Shown here: in pieces, positions 9,658-18,813 of the stretch
Layout of the letters: each line of letters starts with the position of its first letter
Numbering within the stretch: position 1 is the first letter of the stretch
Assembly (NCBI GenBank): GCA_025765615.1
Contig: JAIVFJ010000507.1
Span: 1 to 29,977 of the forward strand
From: Zopfochytrium polystomum
Lineage: Eukaryota > Chytridiomycota > Chytridiomycetes > Chytridiales > Chytridiaceae
DNA: 29,977 nt
Reading direction: 5' to 3'
Notes under the pieces: model-generated
What the model was told of the DNA's origin: nothing
Seen by the model: only the letters and a program-made list of their open reading frames with translations
Database searches by the model: none
Translations under genes and position numbers: made by a program

Positions 9658-10322
9658 GGCCTCTCCCTTTTTTTTCTCTGGTTTGGGGCTTCTCGAGGCC
9701 GGGCCTTGTGGCAGGTTGGGACTTCGCTACGCCAGCTTGCCCGGTCGTTTTTTTCGAGTAGTTGGCTTTCTTTTCTCGGTTCTTTCAATCATACATACCT
9801 TTTATGGAAGAATTGTCGTGACCAGAATGTCCTTCCCCACTGCAAGCGGGCATAATTCTCCACACAACAGCTCCGACGTTTTCACCCAAGCACCAAGAGT
9901 CGACGGGTTGCTCCCTGGCTGATGTTGAGCTCTTTGCTATCGTTGGATCCTGAGTGCAAGTCTTCTTTTGGATTGGCGAGCGAAGTATTGATACCCAACT
10001 CCACCCGCTTAACCGAGCTTGATGGACGGGGCGAGGTTGCGCCGCGCTTTTGGAGCACGCGCACTCCAAAAACGCGGAGCACCCTAAGCGTGTTCATGCA
10101 AACCTCACTGTGTGTGTCCCACCGGCAGCAAGCTTGGCGCTGCTTCGGTGGGAGGCGGAGGCTTGGACGCCTTCGCAGCAAAGTACGCCACCGAGCTCTT
10201 GCAGAGGCGGGCTCTGCAGGTCGAAGATGCCAGTACTTTGAACGTTGCTTCCTTAGTGCCCTGGGTCTGTCCTTACTCTCGCAGCAACCCAAGGCAAACA
10301 CTTTATTGACCAATCTCTGGAG
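9658..10322. other. No assigned gene; contains a strong hairpin
   Basis: Open frames exist on both strands, for example a plus-strand stretch around 10130-10255, but none has recognisable similarity or clear splice partners. The interval separates the end of the secreted-protein gene from the end of the F-box gene, so it should contain two convergent 3' ends. Confidence 0.5.
10042..10077 (+). other. Inverted repeat / hairpin
   Basis: Arms 10042-10055 and 10064-10077 (CCGCGCTTTTGGAG and its partner) pair over 14 positions with one mismatch, around an 8-base loop. It lies between two convergent genes, where it could affect 3'-end formation or be a remnant of a mobile element; neither role is shown. 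Confidence 0.8.
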
Positions 10323-11219
10323 CTATCGCAAATGCAGCTCAACTAGCAGGGCACGCAGAGCCTCTGGACGCTCATCACCGTCCTTCTCGCTTTCATCGAG
10401 GACCGCCAGAATGTCTCCAGCATCCAGCCCAGCGTCCACAAGGAGCCGGGTACACACAAGCACACTCTCCAAGTCATCCCAACAACCACCGTACGCGAGC
10501 AAACCCGCAGCATCGTCCACAGTCACAGCGGCGCCGACGGCAAGCGCAAGCCGCACCATGTCCGGATCGCACAGCTCAATCCCCGCGTCGAGAACGTCCC
10601 GCGGGCCAAGCTCGTCGTCGGACCCGCGCAGCAGCTCCCTCTGCGCCGCGGCCGTCCGGGCGTACGAGTGGGCGGTTTGGAACCCGTTGTAAGGGCACTC
10701 GGCGCCGAAATCGACCAGCGCCCGGAGCATCGCGACGTCGTCGTTCTCGACGGCTTGCCACACGGTCGAGGCGTGGTCAAAGTCTTTAGTTTCAAGATAC
10801 CAGCGGTCGCGTCGGTTCGGGTCCGCGCCGTTGGCCAGCAGCGCGCGTGCGAGATCGACCATGCCGTGGGTGACGGCAAAGTCGAGCAGCGGCGGCGCCG
10901 TGGAGGGGTCGGAGCGGTCGAGGTTGGATCTGGCGAGGAACGCGATGACGAGACATTCGAGATCTGGCGCGCCGACGCTCGACTTGAGGAACGGGAGCAG
11001 GTCGTGGCGGTGGGACTGCAGGATGCCCAGTTTGACAGAGTCGCTGGCAAGCAGTCGATTGAACGATCTGCAGACGGTCGCGAGCGCATAGTACGTGCGG
11101 TCGAAGCAGTGCGATGCGGCGGTAAGGAGGATCGACAGGAGCAGCTCGTCTGGAAGATCGCAGATGGTGGCTGCCGGTGGTGTGGCTTGATGGGAATGAG
11201 CCCGGTCGGTGCCACCCAT
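10323..11219 (-). CDS. F-box protein with ankyrin-like repeats
   Basis: A single exon of 298 residues. An F-box near the N-terminus (about residues 20-60, DLPDELLLSILL then VCRSFNRLLA) would bind Skp1 in an SCF ubiquitin ligase. Ankyrin-like repeats follow: LLDFAVTHGMVDLARALLA with NGADPN, then VWQAVENDDVAMLRALVD, then a third helical pair with DPDMVRLALAVGAAV. They probably hold the substrate. I chose the ATG at 11219 because its context (ACAATGG) is good and the F-box follows closely; an in-frame ATG at 11273 would add 18 residues. The frame is intact and has no introns, in contrast to the neighbouring genes. The substrate is unknown. Confidence 0.8.
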   Translation of the reverse strand: MGGTDRAHSHQATPPAATICDLPDELLLSILLTAASHCFDRTYYALATVCRSFNRLLASDSVKLGILQSHRHDLLPFLKSSVGAPDLECLVIAFLARSNLDRSDPSTAPPLLDFAVTHGMVDLARALLANGADPNRRDRWYLETKDFDHASTVWQAVENDDVAMLRALVDFGAECPYNGFQTAHSYARTAAAQRELLRGSDDELGPRDVLDAGIELCDPDMVRLALAVGAAVTVDDAAGLLAYGGCWDDLESVLVCTRLLVDAGLDAGDILAVLDESEKDGDERPEALRALLVELHLR

Positions 11220-11531
11220 TGTTTGTGTGGGGCCGCCGATTGTGCAGGATTTCACTGAATGGGTTGCATGCATGCATGCATCAAGGGTGATTCGGGGCAC
11301 GAGTGTCGGGATTATTACCGGTTAACGTACGAAGTGGCTTTCCCCAGATTGACACAAAAAAAAACTTGCACGAAGAGACAAGGTTGGCGGGCACAACGTC
11401 CAAAATTATTTCCCACATCTTGCTTCACATTGAATATTTCTGCTCCTCCCGGCCCATAAAAAGAGCAAGACGATTTCCACGCAAAATCCCACAGGCACAA
11501 ATTCGGCGAACGCAAGGACGAAAAAGGCCGA

Positions 11532-11715
11532 TTAGTAACCTCGTTCGATATCCACATTGTTATCCAGCTGCTCTTTGGCGTAGTACTTGCGAATAGTTTC
11601 CGAAATAATGTTGCTGGCCGTCAGTGGGTTCGTGTGCGACGCGGACAACACGACGTCCCATCTGTCCCGTCCGCAGACGAGGCGAATGTTCTCCACCGTC
11701 AGCGCCGGCTTTGGC
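11532..11715 (-). other. Orphan coding-like segment, unrecognised
   Basis: The minus strand has an open segment ending at a TAA (11532-11534), with protein-like composition: LTVENIRLVCGRDRWDVV, then SASHTNPLTASNIISETI and a charged C-terminus with KEQLDNNVDIERGY. Upstream, SILKNRDA fits the same protein only after a one-base shift near 11710. A possible acceptor (CACAG) lies near 11735. I find no ATG and no family. It could be the last exon of an undetected gene or a gene remnant. It is not in frame with the adjacent SET gene, which has its own stop. Confidence 0.4.
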
Positions 11716-11906
11716 GTCGCGGTTCTTCAGGATACTGTGGTATGCTTACACTTTTGCTGTCGACCGAAGAAGGAGCGTTGGTGAAAGTCGCAATTAAACT
11801 AATTGAGTCGCAAGGACTGGGCAGTCCATACAAACAAACCAAAAGAAAGTGCATATATTTGTACCGTTCGTCCACCCTCCCTACTCTCCACTCACTCCTC
11901 ATCAGA

Positions 11907-12882
11907 TCAATACGCCACCGTGACCTCCTCGCCGGGCAAGATCAGGCGGTTCGACACGTACATAATATGCCAAAGGTTGTTGTGCGGCACGAGCACGACG
12001 TCGCAGTTCGGCTTGGGGTCGTGTGCGACGAACTGCGCCCAGTTGCCTTGCTCCTGCACGGCGATGCCGAGCTCGAGGATGCGGCCGTCCGCGTCGAGGA
12101 TCTCGGACGGGTAGGTCCATAGAAAGGATGCGTCAGTGGCTGTTTGAATTTTGGGGTGGGACGATGGTGGACGGTCAGGGAAAGAGAGAAGCTCCAACGG
12201 CATTCAAACACGACTCACCGTTCGTCACGACACCGCCAACAACAGCGACGACGCTGTTCTTCGACACGGGCATATCCGCGACCAGACCGTACCTGTTCTC
12301 CTCGCCGACCCACCGGACGGACAGCCTGTTGTCGTCCTTCAACCCGTCGTCGAGCATCCAGCCGGCCTTCTGGCGCCAACTCGTCGTACCAGACGGGGTC
12401 GAGAGTGTACCGTTCGTCCTGGAAGATGTCGTGGGCGGCGACGAGGGGCGCGACGGCCGGGTCGACGGCGAGGGGTGTGGAGGACTTCGGTGTCGAAGCG
12501 GGGACGGGAAGTCGCGTGGTGAGGCGGAGCGGGGTGGCGGTCGGTGGTGGGTGTCTTCGTAGAGGTGGGTGGAGTTTGGGGGCGGGGCTGCTGAGGCATT
12601 TTCTGCGGCGGACGGGGTGGCTGACGGTGGTTGAGCGGGCAGAGGAGATGGAATTGATGAAAGGGCTGGTGGAGAGGGAAATGCTGAGGGAGGGGAGGGG
12701 GTGGGGAGAGTGGGGAGGTCGGGAAGCTTTTCGGTGACAGTTAGCGTTACGTTATGGGGGCAAATGTTGCTGAAACAGAAGAATATTTGCCACGGCTCAC
12801 CAGCAGGCCGACGAGGGCGGAAAGGCAGATTACGAGGGCCATGACGAGCTGCGTACTTCCGTTGCATCATCGTAACGATCAT
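11907..12882 (-). CDS. Divergent SET-domain protein (two exons)
   Basis: Exons 12219-12882 and 11907-12139, separated by a 79 bp intron (GTGAGT...ACAG), give 298 residues. The N-terminal half is Pro/Ser-rich and disordered. The SET-like part starts near ENRYGLVADMPVSKNSVV and ends with AHDPKPNCDVV and LPGEEVTVAY, matching the two most conserved C-terminal SET motifs. In the canonical domain the first reads NHSC-PNC; here the Asn of the Asn-His pair is replaced (VAH), and no post-SET cysteines follow because the stop comes directly after VAY. Methyltransferase activity on lysine is therefore uncertain. The ATG at 12882 is the first in frame; an out-of-frame upstream ATG in the leader opens a short frame (about 12890-13000). 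The first part may hide another intron (GTACGC...TTTCAG near 12760-12850). Confidence 0.7.
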
Positions 12883-13716
12883 GTCGGGAGCGGCGTTTGC
12901 TCTTGAGGGTCTGGCTGCAGTTGCTGCTGTCGATGGGACTGCTCCTGCTGCTGTTCACAGAACTGGGGGTGGCGGACCGCCGCCACCGTCATTGTCATCG
13001 TGATTGAGTGTGAGTGTATTCCTCGTAGCTGTTGCTGCAGTTTGTCGGAGTTTCTTGCCGCAGTGAGCGCCTTTTATCCACTGGCGTCAGACAAGACACA
13101 GAACAGGCAGATCAAAGAGCGGCCCGACAGACAGTCTGGACAGACACGCGCGCCACCCCACCACGTGCCACCCCCCCCCGTCGCAGTTTCTCTCGCCCGC
13201 CTCCACCGTCTAACTAGGGGTGGAGGACATACTGCATCAATAACCGTGATAGAGGGACAACGCGTGGATGCTGCTGCAAAGTGTGGTGCTGGTGGCGTCG
13301 TATAGAGGGGGTGGATGGATGATGTGGGGTGTCTGTCTGGGCAGCAGGTGCTCCCGCGACGTGACTGCTGAGGGCTAATTATGGTATATTCGATCCCCTT
13401 CGTCTGTCCGCCAACATACACATCTATGTACTTTCATCACGCAACAAAGCCTTTTTTTCCATCTCGTTCGAGCTGCATCTACAGCCACGGTGTAGTGCCC
13501 TCCGCGAAGGGTGTATGGAAGGAACGCAACGGTAAATAAATATTTGAGGCGGGTTAGACGGTTTGTAATATGATCCGCAGATACAGCGCTTGCTATTGCA
13601 AGGCTGTGGATTGGCTCCGACCTATCGGGAAGAAAGAGGGTGGAGCAATCTCGCCTCTTTATGGACTAATGCTGTTGTATTGTAAAACTGAAAACGCATC
13701 TCATCAAAGTATGCGC
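12883..13716. other. No assigned gene
   Basis: No coding segment is supported. The part next to 12882 should be the leader and promoter of the SET gene; it is rich in CAG/CTG triplets and has an upstream short frame on the minus strand. The rest is unremarkable and should include the 3' end of the GH17 locus. Confidence 0.5.
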
Positions 13717-15151
13717 TCAGCACGGTCGCAACGGGTCCTGACCGACCTTGGTGATGCGGCGCTCGTCAAACAATCCCCAGTGGCGCTCGACCGAGTGGAA
13801 GTTGGGCTTCCAGCTACGAAAAAGTTGAAAAAAAAGAAAAATACGGGTGGTTAGCCATTATAATCGAGAACTGTACAGGAGGAATACCTCTCGTCCGTAA
13901 ACTCAAACCAAAAATACGGTATCTGCTTCTGCGCGGCCTTGCATCGCCATTCTGTTGTCCTGTCAGCGCACAAACGGGGAGCCAGCCCGCCGGGGGACAA
14001 ACCTGCTAAAAGGAACCGCACGTTGTCCAAGGAGGGAACCGCAGCGCTGGGGGAGAGTATGGTGAGCCAGAGTGAGAGGACGCTCAGGTTTTACCCCATT
14101 GTTTCTCCGGCTGTCGGCCACCCGATCTCGCCCAACACGACCGTCTTGCTCTTGCTTCTCGCTACCAATCTCTCGCCATATCCGCTCCTGGTAGGCCGGA
14201 CGCGTCTTTGACATTGAAACTCTCCTTCGAAAAAAAAGCAACGGATAGTCTTCAGTGAGTGTTCATATCGGAATGCGGGGAAGTCCAACCCAGAACGGGT
14301 ACAAGTTGATCATGACAACGTCCACGGCATCGATGAGCGGCTCTGCGTACGTCGGGCCGCCAATGTCTGCGACGGTGTACAGCAGCGGTCGTGGCAGGTA
14401 GGGCGCCGAGGGACTCACGGGTGCGGGCGAGGTAAGCGGTCAGTCGCGGGACGGTTAGTTCGCCACGGAAGAGTGTCTGTTTTCGGTGTGCCGCGCATCA
14501 GAGGAATCTCTGGATGAACGATACAATCCAAAAAATGGCAAACCTCGCTGCCGACAATAACCGCCTCTACCGCGCCAAACATGGCAGGCCCTGTTCGTGC
14601 CAAGCGAACGAGCTCCCTAAATTTTTCGTTGCACTGGACGTAAACCACAAGGTGCGGCCTCAAAGAAGGAAAACCCGTGCGTTGGTTGGGGGTATCTCTC
14701 TCACCGCAACTCGCTCTCAAACCGAGCCTCGCTCCCGTCCAGCGCCATGCCCAACCACACTCGCAACCCGCTCGCGCCGCTCTCCGCGACGGCGGTCAGC
14801 ACCGCCTCTGCCGTCCTGCACGTTACGCCCGGCGCCGTGTCCGGGTCGATCAGGTGGAAGGTCTTGACGCGCGCGGTCAGGTTGGACAGCAGTGCGATGT
14901 CGGCTTGGATCGATGCGAGGCTTGGGCAGGCCGTCGGGGGTGTGTTGCGCCTTGGCCCATCTGGGGGCCACGCGTTGGGTCAAACATACAGAAAATGCAA
15001 AGCCAATTTTTGAACGCAAGCGCAAAGTTGGATTACAGTTTACACCCCAGAGGGGCTTGAGGTTGGGCGTGGGTTGAGACGCAGCGAAAATCGCAGTCAG
15101 TGCGATTGTGCATATGGTGGCGAAAATGAGAGTTGGGAGACAGATCATCAT
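13717..15151 (-). pseudogene. GH17-type beta-1,3-glucanase, frame-disrupted
   Basis: GH17 enzymes hydrolyse or remodel beta-1,3-glucan in fungal cell walls. A signal peptide opens at the ATG at 15151 (TLIFATICTIALTAIFAAS), followed by LWGVNCNP. Later blocks match the family in order: CPSLASIQADIALL (about 14880-14915), FRELVRLARTGPAMFGAV and VIVGSE (to 14544), RGELTVPRLTAYLART, AVDVVMINLYPFW (about 14290-14330), the catalytic nucleophile motif VVLGEIGWPTAG (Glu codon 14127-14129), PSLDNVRFLLA, and the C-terminal FWFEFTDESWK and ERHWGLFDE. Introns at 14477-14543 and 13814-13887 join these blocks correctly. Single-base frame changes are needed near 14920, 14400, 14200, 14145 and 14085. Catalytic residues survive, so it is a recent pseudogene or a gene with sequencing errors. 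Confidence 0.85.
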
Positions 15152-16085
15152 GGGCTGTTTTAGTCTAGTAACAAGCTCACGCGGTGGCAGCACTAAACAG
15201 ATTCTTTTTATAACAAAGAGAGCGCGCAGCACATGGGCTCTCCTTTTTTTTTTTTTTTAATCTTTTTGCGAAGCCTAACCGATGATGACGATAATGATGA
15301 TGATGATTGATCGGACGCGTCTCAGCTGTTGGTTGGCGCGAGGTGCGAGATGGGTGTGATGGGGCCGTGATTTTTTTGACTGCGAAATGTCGGAGGATTT
15401 TGGTCATGTTCCGCTCAAATACCGACCTTGTCAATGTTTCACTGCTGTCCTTTCTTTCTTCCTTGTGATCGCTGTTCCAACTCGACCCAGTCCTGGTGAG
15501 TCCAGCCGCTTGCACGCCGACGACGGCCTGGGAACTCGGCCGGCCCCATACCCATCGCCCAGCTCCCACGCTCCTGCTCCCGCTGTCCCATCGCTTTTCA
15601 ATTGCGGCGTTCGCGCTGGTCCTCTGCTCGTCCCCCCGTCACTGCGCCATAGAACAAATGATGATCGTACCTTTCTTACCTTACCTACATTCACTGACTC
15701 TTTGCTGAAGTCAAAAAAGCGTTCTGATCTTTGTGCACCACCACCTCAATCTGCTACCCTCCTCCGTCCAACCCTGACTGATGTTGCTTTTATTGCCGCA
15801 TTGAACTAACTCCACGATCCTGTGTACAGGGGTCACGCAATTTGCCTTTTTCTCGTTCAGTTACTCATCCCTCCCTTCCTGTACGGCCTGCTCAATTGCT
15901 TTGATACTCCATCCGGTGTGATGCGGAGAGTGCTTTTGGGTGGAGGCTTTTGGGGTGTTTCTCGGGTGGTGGGTGGCTTCTGAACGTGTTGCAGTGTGAT
16001 GACAAATTCGGATAATAAGCATTTATTTAACAAGTGTGGAATCAATCGTCATTGTTCACACAAGCGAGAAAAAAGAAGATAAAGT
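15152..16085. other. Intergenic region upstream of the splicing factor gene
   Basis: The two flanking genes diverge from here, so it should contain both promoters. A T-run (about 15246-15260) and a TGATGA repeat lie near 15280-15310. A plus-strand open frame at 15387-15809 has no similarity and a composition like the flanking noncoding DNA, so I do not call it. Confidence 0.55.

Positions 16086-16120
<35 letters not shown>
16086..16120 (+). repeat. (GACA)n repeat abutting the SF1 start codon
   Basis: Eight GACA units plus GAC run directly into the ATG at 16121, so the last 35 bases of the 5' leader are a tetranucleotide microsatellite. Confidence 0.95.
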
Positions 16121-16121
<1 letters not shown>

Positions 16122-18550
16122 TGAGCAGCAACCCAAACAGGGTGCCAGTCTCGCGCCGTCCGCGATCCACTGACTTCAACGACTACAACTCCTCGTCCTC
16201 CTCCTACTCCTCCTCAGGCGACCGAGACCGCGACCGAGACCGCGACCGCGACCGCGATCGCGACCGCTACTCCTCCTCTTCTTCTTCGTACTCTTCCCTG
16301 TACGAAAGCTCATCTGGATCCCACAACCACTCGTCGTCCTCGTCGTCGGGAGATCACTACAGCAGCAGCAGGCCGTCCGGAAGCACCAAGCGCAACCGAT
16401 TCGAGGACGATTCTGCCCCCTCGCACTCGGGCGACTCGTCTTCGCGCAGCCAGGCCTCGGGCGACGCTCCGGACGATGGTGGGTGTGCTGGCTTCCAACA
16501 GGAGATGGTGTTCGATGACCGTCATCTGCCTTTACAGATGTCTCTTTTTCTTCCACTTCCCCCTCATCACGTGTTGCTAATCGCAGCCGACTGCGGACAA
16601 CGTTTCCTTGGATCAAACTAACCTCTAACCTGAACCATCTTACCTCATCTCCATCTAACCCACATGTAACCCATCTCGGCTAATCAACACTCACCGTACT
16701 GACGCACTCAACTAACGGATCTCACAACCACTAATCGGCGCGATTCGGACTGTGGTTGGAATCCCCCAACCCCACGGCTGACACAGGCAGGAAAAAGCGC
16801 AAGTCGCGCTGGGGCGACGAGACGACAAAGGTTTTCGTTCCCGGCGTCCCCGCGGTCATCCCCAAAGGCTTGCCTCCCGCTCAGATGGAAGAGTTTGTGG
16901 TGAGGATGCGCATGGAAGAGATCGGCCGCAAGCTGCGCATGGGAGAAGTGCTTCCGCCTGGCGAGAGGTGAAGTCCAGTAGCTCCTTTATGCCTTGACCA
17001 CTCCCCCCGCCGTCGACCTCTGTGCTTACTGTTCTCGTCCAAACCCCATCGGCAAACCAGGCGGTCAGTCTCTCCCGAGCCAGTGTACGGTGGCGACGGC
17101 AAGCGCATCAACACACGCGAGTACCGATACCGCAAGAAGCTGGAGGAAGAACGCCACAAGCTGGTGGAAGACGCGATGAGGCGCTTTCCTGGCTTTGTCC
17201 CGCCTGTTGACTACAAAAAGCCGACGAAGCTGCAGGACAAGCTGTACATTCCGGCCAAAGACTATCCCGACATCAACTTTATCGGTCTTTTGATTGGTGA
17301 GTCAGCCGTTGCGGTCTTGTTTGCTGGTGTGTTGTTCCTCGACCCGATTTGGTGCTGATTATACTTCAACACGAATCTCCAGGCCCTCGAGGTAACACGC
17401 TCAAGAAGATGGAGGCGGATTCTGGCGCCAAGATTAGCATTCGAGGTAAAGGGTCTATCAAAGACGGCAAGTCGCGAGCGGACGGCCAATTGGCCCCTGG
17501 CGAAGAGGAAGAGTTGCACTGTTTGATTACAGCCGACTCGGAGGAGAAAATTAAGGCAGCGATGAAAATGATTGACAAAATCATCGAGACGGTAAGAAAT
17601 TCGTTGGCCCATCTCGGTCATCAATTCTAACGCGCGAGACATCTCCCCCACACTCCCAGGCCGCGACGGTCCCTGAAGGCCAGAACGAGTTGAAGCGCAT
17701 GCAGCTCCGCGAGCTGGCGTCTCTGAACGGCACCCTGCGCGATGACGAGAACCAAATCTGCCAGAACTGCGGAGCCACCGGCCACCGTCGCTACGAGTGT
17801 CCCGAGTCAAAGAACTTTACCGCCAGCCTTGTCTGCCGCATTTGCGGCGGTGCCGGCCACGTAGCCAAAGGTGAGAAAAGGCGTCCTTCTCTTCTCGATA
17901 AAATTTGTCGCTCATTTTTTATTCACTCGTTTCGCAAAGATTGCGCGGAAAGGAACAACCCCGAAGCACTGAAAGAGGCCTCGCAGCGCGAAGCAAAGCT
18001 CGACAACGAATACGCCAGCATGATGGCGCAGCTTGGCGGTGGATCGGTAAGCTCACATTTGCACAGTGTACTGGGTTTATTCGACTTCTGACAATTCCCC
18101 CCAACCACTCAGGGTGGCGGCGCATACGGCCCCCGCGGCGGGTCGGCCAACTCCTCCAAGCCGCCCTGGGCCGCCGACAGCGAGGCCAACCTCCCACCGT
18201 GGCAGAAGCGCGACGCGGCGGCCGCGGCCCCCGTCGCGCCGTCGATGCCCAACTACTACCCGCCGAACATGATGGGCATGATGCCCGGGACGCCGGCGGC
18301 CACGCCTTGGGGCGCCGCGGCGCCGTGGAACCCGGCTGCTGGAGCGGCGGTACCTCCACCGCCCCCCGGCATGCCGGCAGCGGCGGCGCCGTGGTCACAG
18401 CAACCGCCCGGGGCGCCGTCGTGGGCGCCGCCGCCCCCGCCCGGCGCGTACATGCCGTACGGGTGGGCGCCGCCCCCGCCGCCGGGGATGGACCCTCCGC
18501 CCCCGCCGCCGCCCGCGAACCCGCCGCCGCCGCCTCCCCCGCCGTCGTGA
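16121..18550 (+). CDS. SF1: Branch-point-binding protein / splicing factor 1 (SF1/BBP)
   Basis: SF1/BBP binds the intron branch point and, with U2AF, starts spliceosome assembly in the nucleus. Seven exons (16121-16478, 16787-16967, 17061-17296, 17383-17591, 17660-17870, 17940-18046, 18113-18550) join without frame breaks into 579 residues. In order: a Ser-rich head with Arg-Asp dipeptides (about 33-50); the U2AF-binding tryptophan motif [10 protein letters not shown] (about 121-130); the helix-hairpin region with [20 protein letters not shown]; the KH-QUA2 RNA-binding domain with [14 protein letters not shown] (about 255-268) and [12 protein letters not shown]; two CCHC zinc knuckles, [14 protein letters not shown] (362-375) and [14 protein letters not shown] (387-400); and a Pro/Gly/Ala-rich tail. 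Introns 2-6 are 66-93 bp; intron 1 is 308 bp and unusual. Length and domain order are normal for the family. The best-supported gene in the window. Confidence 0.96.
16479..16786 (+). promoter_or_regulatory. Long SF1 intron 1 with clustered branch-point motifs
   Basis: This intron is 308 bp while all other resolved introns here are 58-97 bp. Between 16617 and 16735 it contains ACTAAC (16617-16622), CTAAC (16625-16629), CTAAC (16655-16659), ACTAAC (16711-16716) and ACTAAT (16730-16735), besides CTAAT near 16577 and 16680. These match the sequence that the encoded protein is known to bind. If the intron is retained, the frame ends at TAA 16619-16621, inside the first ACTAAC. A possible skipped exon (16587-16665, between CGCAG and GTAACC) would end at the same stop. 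Autoregulation is inferred, not shown. Confidence 0.6.
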
Positions 18551-18714
18551 GGAGTGGCGTGGAGCGTGTTGTTGTTTGTCGTGCTGATGAGTTGCTCTCT
18601 TTTTTTTTTTTTTTTCTTCTTCGCCGTCTGTTTGGAACGCTTTTGGTTGTTGTTCGGCTGGTGGGGTCCATACGCTTATTCACTCAAAGTGGGGGCCGCT
18701 CCGTTTTTTTTTTC

Positions 18715-18720
18715 AATAAA
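18715..18720 (+). terminator. Polyadenylation signal of SF1
   Basis: An AATAAA hexamer lies 165 bp after the SF1 stop codon, following a T-rich stretch. It is consistent with transcript 3'-end formation before the convergent gene ending at 18814. Confidence 0.65.
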
Positions 18721-18813
18721 AAGCTTCTCTTTTTTGTTTCGAACCCCTCCTCAGCTTTCTGCGTTGCGCTTTACACTCGCTCTGTTTCACCGCATCGTTC
18801 ACTCCCCTCTTTT

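Noticed and set aside
8802..9788. Minus-strand open frame of 328 codons
   Set aside because: It is antisense to the Lys/Ala-rich exon of the secreted protein, and its Ala/Pro runs are the shadow of that repeat.
9062..9922. Plus-strand Arg-rich open frame
   Set aside because: It is an out-of-frame translation of the same Ala/Lys-rich exon.
10668..11258. Plus-strand open frame antisense to the F-box gene
   Set aside because: The opposite strand has a recognisable F-box and ankyrin repeats in one intact frame.
11634..12122. Plus-strand open frame of 162 codons
   Set aside because: It overlaps the SET exon on the opposite strand and lacks similarity; the minus strand carries SET motifs.
13570..13854. 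Plus-strand 94-codon open frame
   Set aside because: It is antisense to the C-terminal exon of the GH17 locus, whose WK and HWGLFD motifs are specific.
16121..16621. Unspliced reading of SF1 exon 1 as a separate short gene
   Set aside because: The GTGGGT donor at 16479 joins in phase to the [10 protein letters not shown] exon, restoring the full SF1 protein; the short frame is only the retained-intron product.
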